From: Kitasatospora humi
GTDB lineage: Bacteria; Actinomycetota; Actinomycetes; Streptomycetales; Streptomycetaceae
Assembly: GCF_020907985.1 (NCBI RefSeq)
Contig: NZ_JAJJPA010000016.1
Span: 1 to 64,000 of the forward strand
Direction: 5' to 3'
Length of the DNA: 64,000 nucleotides
Below the pieces are notes generated by a model. The model worked only from the letters and a program-made list of their open reading frames with translations, was not told the origin of the DNA and did no database searches. Position 1 is the first letter of the stretch. Each line of letters begins with the position of its first letter. This document shows positions 41,054 through 49,236 of this stretch, one piece after another. Position numbers and translations under genes: made by a program.

Positions 41054-41833
41054 ATGACGGCGGGCCCGGTTCTGGCGCTGCGCGGGGTGTCCAAGCGGTT
41101 CGGTGCCGTGCAAGCACTGACCGCCATAGAACTGGAGGTGAACGCGGGCGAGGTGCTGGCCCTGGTCGGCGACAACGGCGCCGGCAAGTCGACGCTGGTC
41201 AAGGCGATCGCCGGGGTGCACCAGCCGGACGACGGCGTGATCGAGTGGCAGGGCAGCCCGGTCACCGTCCACCGGCCGCAGGACGCCCAGCAGCTGGGCG
41301 TCGCCACCGTCTACCAGGACCTGGCGCTCTGCGACAACCTCGACGTGGTCGGCAACCTCTTCCTCGGCCGCGAGCTGAAACGTTTCGGCGTGCTGGACGA
41401 GGTGGCGATGGAGAAGCGCTCCCGGGCGCTGCTCGACACCCTGTCGATCCGGATCCCCAGCGTGCGGATCCCGATCGCCTCGCTCTCCGGCGGCCAGCGC
41501 CAGGTGGTCGCCATCGCCCGCTCGCTGATCGGCTCGCCCAAGGTGGTGCTGCTCGACGAGCCCACCGCGGCGCTCGGCGTGGAGCAGACCGCCCAGGTGC
41601 TCGACCTGGTGGAGCGGCTCCGGGACTCGGGCCTGGCCGTGCTGCTGATCAGCCACAACATGGCCGATGTGATGGCCGTCGCGGACCGCGTCGCGGTGCT
41701 CCGGCTCGGCCGCAACAACGGGGTTTTCGCCCGGCGGTCGACCACCCAGGAAGAGATCATCTCGGCCATCACCGGCGCCACGGACAACGCCGTGACCCGC
41801 CGGCAGGCCCGTGGCACGGAGGGTTCCGCATGA
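41054..41833 (+). CDS. Sugar ABC transporter ATPase, single domain (XylG-like)
   Basis: A 259-residue cytoplasmic ATPase. Walker A is GDNGAGKST, the ABC signature SLSGGQRQ, Walker B VVLLDEPTAALG, and the switch His is in LLISHNM. Most XylG/RbsA proteins carry two ATPase domains in about 500 residues. This one has only one, as in FrcA-like transporters, so it must dimerise. It starts 11 nt after the binding protein and its stop overlaps the permease start (ATGA). Confidence 0.9.
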   Translation: MTAGPVLALRGVSKRFGAVQALTAIELEVNAGEVLALVGDNGAGKSTLVKAIAGVHQPDDGVIEWQGSPVTVHRPQDAQQLGVATVYQDLALCDNLDVVGNLFLGRELKRFGVLDEVAMEKRSRALLDTLSIRIPSVRIPIASLSGGQRQVVAIARSLIGSPKVVLLDEPTAALGVEQTAQVLDLVERLRDSGLAVLLISHNMADVMAVADRVAVLRLGRNNGVFARRSTTQEEIISAITGATDNAVTRRQARGTEGSA

Positions 41834-43179
41834 TCGACGACCCCAACGCCCCGCTCCAGGAGAGCCGCCAGGAGGACGGCTCGCCGCGGCAGCGCCTGCC
41901 CGAGGAGTCGATGCCCATCGGCGGGGTCAACGCACCCGTCCCGGTCGCCGCGGAGGCCACTCCGGCGGTGGACCCGCGGCTGATCGTCCGCCAGGAGGGC
42001 GTCAAGGGCTACCTGGGCGAATTCCGGCGCCGGCTGAGCAGCGGTGAGCTGGGCTCGCTGCCGGTGATCCTGGCCCTGATCGTCATCTGGGCCGTCTTCG
42101 GCAGCATGAACAGCAGCTTCCTGTCGGCGCAGAACATCTCCAACCTCTCGCAGCAGATCGTCGGCACCGGGCTGATCGCGATCGGCGTGGTCTTCGTGCT
42201 GCTGCTCGGCGAGATCGACCTCTCGGTCGGCTCGGTCAGCGGCCTGTGCGCGGCGATCTTCGCGGTGCTGGAGGTCACCCACGGGGTCAACCAGTGGGTG
42301 GCGCTGGCCTGCGCGCTGGTCAGCGGCGCCGGGGTCGGCCTGGTGCAGGGCTTCTTCTTCGCCCGGGTCGGGGTGCCGGCCTTCGTCGTCACGCTGGCCG
42401 GCAACCTCGGCTGGAACGGCCTGATGCTGCAGATCCTGGGGGCCAGCGGCACCGTCAACCTCAGCGGCCGGGACATCGTCTCGCGGCTCTACAGCACCGT
42501 CTACGGGCAGCAGATCGCCGCCTACGGGCTGGCCACCGCCGGGGTGGCGCTGTTCCTCGGCGCTTCGCTGGTCGACTGCGGGCGGCGGCGGGCCGCCGGC
42601 GTGCCGTACCGGCCGGTCACCGACATCGCCCTGCGCACCGTGCTGCTGGCGGCGGTGGCCTACGCGGCGGCCTACACCCTCAACCAGTACAAGGGGCTGC
42701 CGCTGGCGCTGGTGGTGTTGCTGGCGTTCATCGTGGTGCTGGACTTCGTGCTGCGCCGCACGGGATACGGGCGCCAGGTCTTCGCCCTCGGCGGCAACAT
42801 CGAGGGCGCCCGGCGGGCCGGCATCAACGTGGCCCGGATCCGGATCACGGTCTTCATGATCTGCTCCACCATGGCGGCGATCGGCGGGCTCTTCCTGGCC
42901 GCGCAGATCCAGTCGGCGAGCCAGACCTCGGGCGGCGGCAACCTGCTGATGAACGCGATCGCGGCGGCCGTGATCGGCGGCACCAGTCTGTTCGGCGGCC
43001 GGGGGTCCACCTGGTCGGCGCTGCTCGGCGCCCTGGTGATCGGCTCGATCCAGTCCGGCATGAACATCGAGGGCCTCAGCAACGCCATCCAGTTCATGAT
43101 CACCGGTGCGGTGCTGCTGGCCGCCGTGGTGATCGACTCGCTGGCCCGGCGCACCCAGAAGGCGGCGGGGCGGGTCTAG
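41830..43179 (+). CDS. Sugar ABC transporter permease (XylH-like)
   Basis: A 449-residue inner-membrane permease of the BPD_transp_2 type with about 10-12 hydrophobic segments. EIDLSVGSVSGLCAA, VTLAGNLGWNGLMLQILGASGTVNLSG and the coupling region ARRAGINVARIRITVFMICS mark a XylH-like member. A long hydrophilic N-terminal extension (about 65 residues) precedes the first segment. ATG 41830 overlaps the ATPase stop. Its TAG stop directly abuts the stop of the convergent MFS gene. Confidence 0.9.
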   Translation: MIDDPNAPLQESRQEDGSPRQRLPEESMPIGGVNAPVPVAAEATPAVDPRLIVRQEGVKGYLGEFRRRLSSGELGSLPVILALIVIWAVFGSMNSSFLSAQNISNLSQQIVGTGLIAIGVVFVLLLGEIDLSVGSVSGLCAAIFAVLEVTHGVNQWVALACALVSGAGVGLVQGFFFARVGVPAFVVTLAGNLGWNGLMLQILGASGTVNLSGRDIVSRLYSTVYGQQIAAYGLATAGVALFLGASLVDCGRRRAAGVPYRPVTDIALRTVLLAAVAYAAAYTLNQYKGLPLALVVLLAFIVVLDFVLRRTGYGRQVFALGGNIEGARRAGINVARIRITVFMICSTMAAIGGLFLAAQIQSASQTSGGGNLLMNAIAAAVIGGTSLFGGRGSTWSALLGALVIGSIQSGMNIEGLSNAIQFMITGAVLLAAVVIDSLARRTQKAAGRV

Positions 43180-44580
43180 CTAGGCCGCCGCTCGCGGAGG
43201 GCGGCGGGTGGTGGCGAGCGCGAGGACGGCGAAGGCGAGCAGGGTGGCCGCGGCGGCCCGCGGGCCGGCGGCCGGTCCGGGCACCAGGTGCAGCGCCAGG
43301 GTGACCGCCGCGACGCCGACGGCGGTGCCCAGGCTGCGGGCCATGTTGACCATGCCGCCGCCGGTGCCGGCCGCGGTGCTCGGCACCGCACGCATCACCT
43401 GGGTGTTGTTGGCCGGGACGTAGACGCCCAGCGACAGCCCGAGCAGGGCGAGCGGCAGCGGCAGCAGTGCGGCCTCGGCGGGCAGCACTGCCAGCAGGAC
43501 CAGCGCGGCGACGCTGCCCAGCGCGCCGACCCGGCCGCGCTGCCGGTCGCTCCCATCGAGCGGGAGTATTCGCTCCGCCGCCGTCGCGGCCAGCGCGAAC
43601 CCCAGCGGCAGCGCGGTCAGCACCAGCCCGGTGGCCAGCGGTGAGCCGCCCCGGGGCGTCAGCGCGGCCGGCACCAGCACCAGCGGGCCGAACAGCACCA
43701 GGTAGCCGCAGAGCCCGCCGAACAGGCCGGGGCCGAGCCGCCGCTCCCTGAGCAGCGCCAGATCGATCAGCGGATGCGGGCTGCGGGCCTGGCGACGCAG
43801 GAACGCCCAGCCGGTGACCAGCGCGGCCACTGCGAGCACCAGCGCCGACCAGGCCGGCACGCCCAGCCCGGCGGCCACCGAGAGGGCGAGCAGGGCGGCG
43901 GTGCTGGAGCCGGCCAGCAGCAGCACGCCCAGCCGGTCGATCCTGGTGGCGGCGGCGCACTGCCGGGTGCGCGGCAGCAGGTAGTGGCCGGCGGCCAGGG
44001 CCAGCACGCCGACCGGCACATTGACCCAGAAGACCCAGCGCCAGCCGAGCGCGCCGACCAGCACGCCGCCGACCGTCGGACCGAGCGCCAGCCCCAGCGC
44101 CTGCCCGGCCGCCTGCATGCCGAGTGCGGCGCGCATCCGGGCCGGCGGCGCGCTGGTGCTGACCAGGGCGACGCTGTTGGCCTGGAGCAGCGCCGCGCCG
44201 ACCGCCTGCACCACCCGGAACAGCACCAGCGCGGCCAGCGTGGGGGCCAGCCCGCAGGCGGCGGAGGCGGCGGTGAAGACCGCGAAGCCGTAGAGGTACA
44301 TCAGCTTGCGGCCGCGCACGTCGGAGAGCCGGCCGATCGGGACCAGCAGGGCGGCCAGGGTGAGCAGGTACGAGAGCGAGACCCACTCCACGGCGGCCGG
44401 GCCGGTGTGGAAGTCGGTGCGCAGCGGCTGGTAGGTGAGGGTGACGATGCTCGCGTCCAGCTGGCCCATGAAGGCGCCGAAGCAGACCGTGCCCACGGCC
44501 AGCCGCCAGGCCCACCGCGACTCCCGGACCGCCTCGGGCCGGGCGCGCTCGGTGGTGAGCAGAGTGCGCACCGCGTTCAC
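43180..44580 (-). CDS. MFS drug exporter, DHA2 (EmrB/QacA) type
   Basis: A 466-residue transporter with about 14 hydrophobic segments. FGAFMGQLDASIVTLTYQPLRTDF is the first-helix motif, PIGRLSDVRGRKLMYLYGF is motif A, and LGLALGPTVGGVLVGALGWRWVFWVNVPVG is motif C of drug exporters. GTG 44580 is preferred (GGGGGT upstream). ATG 44637 would put coding sequence inside a 31-bp palindrome. It is probably induced when a repressor leaves that palindrome. No regulator gene is adjacent. Confidence 0.87.
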   Translation of the reverse strand: MNAVRTLLTTERARPEAVRESRWAWRLAVGTVCFGAFMGQLDASIVTLTYQPLRTDFHTGPAAVEWVSLSYLLTLAALLVPIGRLSDVRGRKLMYLYGFAVFTAASAACGLAPTLAALVLFRVVQAVGAALLQANSVALVSTSAPPARMRAALGMQAAGQALGLALGPTVGGVLVGALGWRWVFWVNVPVGVLALAAGHYLLPRTRQCAAATRIDRLGVLLLAGSSTAALLALSVAAGLGVPAWSALVLAVAALVTGWAFLRRQARSPHPLIDLALLRERRLGPGLFGGLCGYLVLFGPLVLVPAALTPRGGSPLATGLVLTALPLGFALAATAAERILPLDGSDRQRGRVGALGSVAALVLLAVLPAEAALLPLPLALLGLSLGVYVPANNTQVMRAVPSTAAGTGGGMVNMARSLGTAVGVAAVTLALHLVPGPAAGPRAAAATLLAFAVLALATTRRPPRAAA

Positions 44581-44618
44581 GGATCGACCCCCGTCATCTC
44601 GTCCGGTCCTGACTGTCC

Positions 44619-44649
44619 TGTCGGAGACAGAGTACATCTGTTGCCGACA
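44619..44649. promoter_or_regulatory. 31-bp symmetrical operator between MFS and VOC genes
   Basis: A nested palindrome: TGTCGG-N2-ACAGA-N5-TCTGT-N2-CCGACA, with every paired position complementary in both arm sets. It is located 39 bp upstream of the MFS start and 90 bp upstream of the VOC gene, with TetR-type geometry. Confidence 0.65.
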
Positions 44650-44726
44650 TAATCGGGAGGGGAGCTGTTCGGCTGAACGGTTTTCAACGGTTGGCCCTGC
44701 CCGTGCCCCGTGTTCGGGCGAAGCGG

Positions 44727-44732
44727 TAGCGT
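44727..44732 (+). promoter_or_regulatory. Leaderless-type -10 of the VOC gene
   Basis: TAGCGT, 6 nt, then GTG 44739. The same hexamer and spacing recur at galU. Confidence 0.6.
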
Positions 44733-44738
44733 TCGGCC

Positions 44739-45140
44739 GTGATCGATTCCACCATGGCCGTCCGGGTGGCCAGGCCGTCCCGGGACCTGGCCGCGGCCGA
44801 ACGCTTCTACGTCGACGGGCTCGGCCTCCCCGTGCTGTGGCGGACCACCGAACGGGTTCCGGGCGAGCACGATCTGCTGATGGTCGGCCCGGCCGGTGGC
44901 GCCTGGCACTTCGAGCTCACCCGCGATCCGGAGGATCCGCTCGACCCGACGCCCACGGTGGACGACCTGTTCGTGGTCTACCTCGGGGCGCCGGTCGACG
45001 AGCGGCTGATCGAGCGCCTGCTCGCCGCGGGCGGCACCAGGGTGCCCGCGCACAACCCGTACTGGGACCGCCACGGCGTCACCGTCGCCGACCCGGACGG
45101 CTACCGCCTGGTGCTCTGCTCGCGCGGCTGGTCGGCCTGA
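44739..45140 (+). CDS. VOC-family (glyoxalase/bleomycin-resistance fold) protein
   Basis: A 133-residue single-domain VOC protein: AVRVARPSRDLAAAERFYVDGLGLPVLWR, WHFELTRDPED, and the closing HGVTVADPDGYRLVLCSR. Metal-site candidates are visible in the second and last strands (HFEL, GYRLVLC lacks the usual terminal Glu). The substrate is unknown. The gene is probably leaderless and sits directly before galU. Confidence 0.82.
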   Translation: MIDSTMAVRVARPSRDLAAAERFYVDGLGLPVLWRTTERVPGEHDLLMVGPAGGAWHFELTRDPEDPLDPTPTVDDLFVVYLGAPVDERLIERLLAAGGTRVPAHNPYWDRHGVTVADPDGYRLVLCSRGWSA

Positions 45141-45192
45141 CGAGCCGTCAGCTCGCCTGCGCGGCGCCCGCCTGACCGGCCAACACCGCTGG

Positions 45193-45198
45193 TAGCGT
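45193..45198 (+). promoter_or_regulatory. Leaderless-type -10 of galU
   Basis: TAGCGT, 6 nt, then ATG 45205; no ribosome-binding site. Confidence 0.6.
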
Positions 45199-45204
45199 CG
45201 GGAC

Positions 45205-46095
45205 ATGACCACCACAATCCGCCGGGCCGTGATCCCCGCCGCCGGTCTCGGGTCCCGGCTGCTGCCGCTCACCAAGGCCACCCCCAAGGAGATGCTGCCG
45301 GTCGGCGACAAGCCGGTGATCGAGCACACCGTGCGCGAGCTGATCGCCTCCGGGATCACCGACATCACCATCGTCGTCTCCGACAACAAGGACCTGATCC
45401 AGCGCCACTTCCGGCCCAACCCCGCACTGGTGGACCAGTTGCGGGCCGCCGGGAAGGACGCCTACGCGGACGCCGTCGAGGAGGTCGGCGAGCTCTCCCG
45501 GGCCGGCCACCTCACCTACCTCGACCAGCACGGCCCGTACGGCAACGGCACCCCGGTGCTGAACGCCGCCCGCAACCTCGGCGACGAGCCCATGCTGGTG
45601 CTCTGGCCGGACGACGTCTTCGTCGCCGAGGTGCCGCGCGCCCAGCAGCTCATCAAGGCCTTCGAGGAGACCAACTGCCCGGTCCTGGCGCTGATGCCGA
45701 TGGAGCGCTCGGAGTCCCACCGCTACGGCGTGCCGGTGGTCAAGGAGGACCTGGGCCGCGGGCTGCTGCGGATCACCGGGCTGGTGGAGAAGCCGGAGCC
45801 CGCCGCCGCGCCCTCCGAGTACGCGGCGATCGGCGGCTATGTGATCACGCCGGCCGTCATCGAGGAGCTGCGCCGGCAGACCTCGCGCTGGTACGAGCAG
45901 CGGGCCGGCGAGGTCTACCTGACCGACGCGATCGCCGCCTACGCCGCCGAGCGCGCCGTCTACGGCCAGGTGATCCAGGGGCGCTGGTACGACACCGGCA
46001 ATCCGCTGGCCTACCTGACCGCGCAGTTCGCCGCCGCCCTGGCCGACCCCGAGTACGGCCCGGCGCTGCGCCGGCTGGCTGCCGAGCTGAGCTGA
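45205..46095 (+). CDS. galU: UTP--glucose-1-phosphate uridylyltransferase
   Basis: A 296-residue nucleotidyltransferase making UDP-glucose for cell-surface glycans and trehalose. The opening (RRAVIPAAGLGSRLLPLTKATPKEMLPVGDKPVIEH) is the UTP-binding G-loop, WPDDVFVAE holds the metal aspartates, and GLVEKPEP and GRWYDTGNPLAYL are later active-site motifs. Length is typical. The start is preceded by a TAGCGT -10 at 6 nt and no ribosome-binding site, so the mRNA is probably leaderless. Confidence 0.95.
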   Translation: MTTTIRRAVIPAAGLGSRLLPLTKATPKEMLPVGDKPVIEHTVRELIASGITDITIVVSDNKDLIQRHFRPNPALVDQLRAAGKDAYADAVEEVGELSRAGHLTYLDQHGPYGNGTPVLNAARNLGDEPMLVLWPDDVFVAEVPRAQQLIKAFEETNCPVLALMPMERSESHRYGVPVVKEDLGRGLLRITGLVEKPEPAAAPSEYAAIGGYVITPAVIEELRRQTSRWYEQRAGEVYLTDAIAAYAAERAVYGQVIQGRWYDTGNPLAYLTAQFAAALADPEYGPALRRLAAELS

Positions 46096-46305
46096 GGGGG
46101 CCGTCGGACTTCACGACCACTTCCTGCGGCCCGCCCCGGCCCGCGGTGGCCCGGGGTCTGCGCGGTGTCCCGGTTCGGGCGGCTTTCCGGTGACGAGGAT
46201 CTACCCACTTCCGTCGAACTCGCCTAGCCTTTGACGGCACCTCATCAACACGGTTGCTTCCCCCGCCTGTTGAGCGATCGGCAGATCCCCCACGAGGAGT
46301 GAGCC

Positions 46306-47052
46306 ATGCCCGCAGCACGCCGCACCTTGGCCGCCACCACGACCCTTCTCGCCCTCCTGACCACCGCGGCACCCGCCGTCGCCGCCGCCCCCGCGGTGGT
46401 TCAGGCGCCCAACGCCACCTCGCACCTGCACGGTGGCGGGGTCCTGAACAGCACCAGCGGCAACTGGTCCGGCTATGCCGCCACCGGCGGCAAGTTCACC
46501 AGCGTCAGCGCGAGTTGGGTGCAGCCGTCGGTGAGCTGCAGCGGCACCAGCACCTGGTCCAGCTTCTGGGTCGGGATCGACGGCGACGGCAGCAACTCGG
46601 TCGAGCAGACCGGCAGCGAGGCGGACTGCTCCGGCGGCAGCCCGGTCTACTCCTCGTGGTACGAGATGTACCCCGCCTACCCGGTCAACTTCAGCGGCAC
46701 CGTCCGCGCCGGTGACCACTTCACCGCGAGCGTCACCACCAACGGCTCCGGCTCCTTCACGCTCACCCTCGCCGACACCACCGAGGGCTGGAGCCACACC
46801 GTCAACAAGAGCCTGAAGAGCGCCGCGCTGGCCTCGGCCGAGGTGATAGCCGAGGCGCCGTCCAGCTCCACCGGCGTGCTGCCGCTGAGCAAGTTCGGCA
46901 CGGTCGCCTTCACCGGCTCCTCGGCCAACGGGCAGGCGATCGGCACCTTCAGCCCCGACCGGATCACCATGGCCTCCGGCGGCACCACCAAGGCCAGCAC
47001 CTCGTCGCTGAGCGGCGGCAGCGCCTTCTCGGTGACCTGGAAGCACAGCTGA
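46306..47052 (+). CDS. Secreted G1 (eqolisin-like) glutamic peptidase
   Basis: A 248-residue exported beta-sandwich protein. The signal peptide (1-28) ends near AVAAAP. SGNWSGYAATGGKFTSVSASWVQPSVSC and STWSSFWVGIDGDGSNSVEQTGSEAD are the first family blocks, with catalytic Gln101 in EQTG; Glu179 in SAEVIAEAP is the catalytic glutamate candidate. G1 peptidases act at acidic pH. GAGGAG precedes ATG 46306. A 14-bp terminator follows. Confidence 0.85.
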   Translation: MPAARRTLAATTTLLALLTTAAPAVAAAPAVVQAPNATSHLHGGGVLNSTSGNWSGYAATGGKFTSVSASWVQPSVSCSGTSTWSSFWVGIDGDGSNSVEQTGSEADCSGGSPVYSSWYEMYPAYPVNFSGTVRAGDHFTASVTTNGSGSFTLTLADTTEGWSHTVNKSLKSAALASAEVIAEAPSSSTGVLPLSKFGTVAFTGSSANGQAIGTFSPDRITMASGGTTKASTSSLSGGSAFSVTWKHS

Positions 47053-47057
47053 CCCCG

Positions 47058-47101
47058 GCACCGGCGGAGCGGGCCCGGCGACGGGCTCGCTCCGCCGGTG
47101 C
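47058..47101. terminator. Bidirectional terminator
   Basis: A perfect 14-bp stem (GCACCGGCGGAGCG and its complement) with a 16-nt loop between the G1 peptidase and the convergent M20 gene. Confidence 0.75.
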
Positions 47102-47106
47102 GAGCA

Positions 47107-48303
47107 TCAAGTCAGCGGGTTGAGGGCGAGCGCGGCCAGCAGCGCCGCGCCGTCGGCGAGCACCGCCTCGTCGAAGGCGGCCTCGGGGGAGTGGTTGTAG
47201 GGCGCGGTGGCCAGGTCGCGGCCGGGCAGCAGGGCACCCAGGAAGAAGTAGGCGCCGGGCACCCGCTGCAGCACGTAGGAGAAGTCCTCGGCGCCCGCCT
47301 GCGGGTGCCCGAGATCGGCCAGCCGGTCGGCGCCGAACAGCGTGCGCACGGTCCCGGCGACCCGGTCCGCGTGCTCCGGATGGTTGACGGTGACCGGGTA
47401 GCCCTGGTGGTACTCCACGTCGGCGGTCAGCCCGTGCGCCGCCGCGACGCCGTGCACCACCGGCGGCAACACCGCCATCGCCCGCTCCCGCGCCGCCGGG
47501 GAGAAGGTGCGCACGATGGCCGTGAACCGCGCCTCGTCCGGGATCACGTTGGCCACCTCGCCGGCGTGGAAGGTGCCCACGCTGACCACCACCGGGTCGA
47601 AGATCGAGAAGGACCGGGTGACCGCCGTCTGCAGGGCCGTCACCGCCTCGCAGGCGGCCGGCACCGGGTCGAGCGCGGCGTGCGGCGCCGAACCGTGCCC
47701 GCCGCGCCCGCGCACCACCACCCGCAACTGGTCGGCCGCCGCCATCGCGGTGCCGCGCCGCACGGCGACCTGCCCGCTGGGCAGCAGACCCGAGAAGACG
47801 TGCAGGGCGTACGCGGCGGCCACCGGGCGGTCCGCGCCGGCGGCGGTGAGCACCCCCTCCTCGATCATCAGTTGGGCGCCGCCGTCGGTCTCCTCGGCGG
47901 GCTGGAACATGAACACCACGTCGCCCGGCAGCTCGGCCCGCCGCGCGGCGAGCAGCCGGGCGGCGCCGACCAGCATGGCGGTGTGCAGGTCGTGCCCGCA
48001 GGCGTGCATCCGGCCGGGGATTGACGAGACCGGACCGCCGGGCTGCGGACGCTCCGGCACCGGCAGCGCGTCCATGTCGCCGCGCAGCAGCACCGTCGGC
48101 CCGTCACCCGCGCCGCGCAGGACGGCGGTCACCGAGTCCAGCCCGCGGCCGCGGGTCACCTCCAGCGGCAGGCCGTCCAGCGCCGCCAGCACCAGCCGCT
48201 GGGTGCGGGGCAGCCGCAGGCCCAGCTCGGGCACGGCGTGCAGGTCGCGGCGCAGGGCGACCAGGTCGGGTTGCAGGGCGGCGGCACTCTCCCGCAGGTC
48301 CAT
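47107..48303 (-). CDS. M20-family amidohydrolase
   Basis: A 398-residue metallo-amidohydrolase of the hippurate/aminoacylase type. Metal-site motifs: RGDMDALPVPE, MHACGHDLHTAMLVGAA, FQPAEETDGGAQLMIEEG, and a C-terminal GAEDFSYVLQRVPGAYFFLG with a late His in YNHSPEAAFDE. A lid domain with GRGGHGSAPHAALDP lies in the middle. It removes acyl groups from amino acids or indole-acetyl conjugates; the substrate is unknown. ATG 48303 has GGGAG upstream. It lies 81 bp after a GNAT gene in the same direction. Confidence 0.92.
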   Translation of the reverse strand: MDLRESAAALQPDLVALRRDLHAVPELGLRLPRTQRLVLAALDGLPLEVTRGRGLDSVTAVLRGAGDGPTVLLRGDMDALPVPERPQPGGPVSSIPGRMHACGHDLHTAMLVGAARLLAARRAELPGDVVFMFQPAEETDGGAQLMIEEGVLTAAGADRPVAAAYALHVFSGLLPSGQVAVRRGTAMAAADQLRVVVRGRGGHGSAPHAALDPVPAACEAVTALQTAVTRSFSIFDPVVVSVGTFHAGEVANVIPDEARFTAIVRTFSPAARERAMAVLPPVVHGVAAAHGLTADVEYHQGYPVTVNHPEHADRVAGTVRTLFGADRLADLGHPQAGAEDFSYVLQRVPGAYFFLGALLPGRDLATAPYNHSPEAAFDEAVLADGAALLAALALNPLT

Positions 48304-48384
48304 TCGTCGACTCCCTTGGGTTGACGGGTCAACGCACGTGTGTGGCTGTCCTCCAGCCTGCCACCGCAGGTCGCCGAAGCACCG

Positions 48385-49038
48385 TCACCCGGCCTGCGGC
48401 AGGCCGAAGAGTGGCAGGCAGCGGTCCAGGCCGTCGATCGCCACCGGGATGGTCCGGTGCCGCTCCCAGCCGGCGCGGTCGATCCGCAGCCGCGTGTTGG
48501 CCACCCTCGCGCCCCGCACCACATGGTGGTCCACGCCGTCCTCGCGGTAGCCGAGCTTGCGGGAGACGGCGAGCGAGGCCGCGTTGTCGGCCATCGCGCC
48601 GGAGACCGCCTCCAGCGCACCCAGGCCGGTGAACGCCAACTCCAGCACAGCGGCCCGCATTTCGGTGCCGATGCCCTGGCTGTGGAAGCGCATGCCGAGC
48701 CAGGAGCCGGTGCCGACCTCGCGCCGGACGGCGAAGTCGCGGCCGGTGACGGCCTGCAGGCCCAGCACCTCGCCGTCCCGGAACACCGTCAGGGTGAGCG
48801 CCCAGTCCTGCGGGGTCCAGGTGCCCCGGCGCAGCCAGTGGTGCTGCACCACGGAGCGGGCCCGCTCGGCGGGCGGCAGATCGCTCCAGGGCACCAGGAA
48901 GGGCATCCGGTCGGGCTCGTGGACACCCTCGGCGGCGACGTCGGCGAGTCGACCGAGCTCGTCCTCGGTGGGGAGTCGCAGTTCGAGCCGGGGGGTGGTC
49001 AGGCGCAGGCCCAGCAGGGGCCAGTGGTCGCTCAGCAT
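48385..49038 (-). CDS. GNAT-family N-acetyltransferase (RimJ/RimL type)
   Basis: A 217-residue acetyltransferase. LTTPRLELRLPTEDELGRLADVA opens the RimJ/RimL-type fold, GSWLGMRFHSQGIGTEMRAAVLELAF is the acetyl-CoA loop and MADNAASLAVSRKLGYREDG the C-terminal block. The substrate is unknown. ATG 49038 is chosen as the family N-terminus. There is no ribosome-binding site, but CACAAT lies 6 nt upstream, a possible weak leaderless -10. The region upstream consists of a 42-bp repeat. Confidence 0.83.
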   Translation of the reverse strand: MLSDHWPLLGLRLTTPRLELRLPTEDELGRLADVAAEGVHEPDRMPFLVPWSDLPPAERARSVVQHHWLRRGTWTPQDWALTLTVFRDGEVLGLQAVTGRDFAVRREVGTGSWLGMRFHSQGIGTEMRAAVLELAFTGLGALEAVSGAMADNAASLAVSRKLGYREDGVDHHVVRGARVANTRLRIDRAGWERHRTIPVAIDGLDRCLPLFGLPQAG

Positions 49039-49092
49039 GTCGGCATTGTGGTGAGCGGCCACGCCGGCCGTCATCCGGTTATTCGGCTCGCA

Positions 49093-49177
49093 GCGGAAGC
49101 CGCCGCCCCCGGTCGTGCTGCCGTGCTGCCGCGCGCGGAAGCCGCCGCCCTCGGGCGGGCTGCCGTGCTGCCGCGCG
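49093..49177. repeat. 42-bp tandem repeat, two copies
   Basis: GCGGAAGCCGCCGCCC...GCTGCCGTGCTGCCGCGCG occurs at 49093-49135 and 49135-49177 with three differences, in the gap between the GNAT and VWA genes. Confidence 0.6.
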
Positions 49178-49236
49178 GCCACTCGCCGCGAGCCCGCGCA
49201 GGGTGATCCGGACCGGGATCCGTGCCCGGAAGGCGC

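Noticed and set aside
44580..44637. Longer MFS start at ATG 44637
   Set aside because: It would place the first codons within the 31-bp operator and lacks a ribosome-binding site; GTG 44580 has one.
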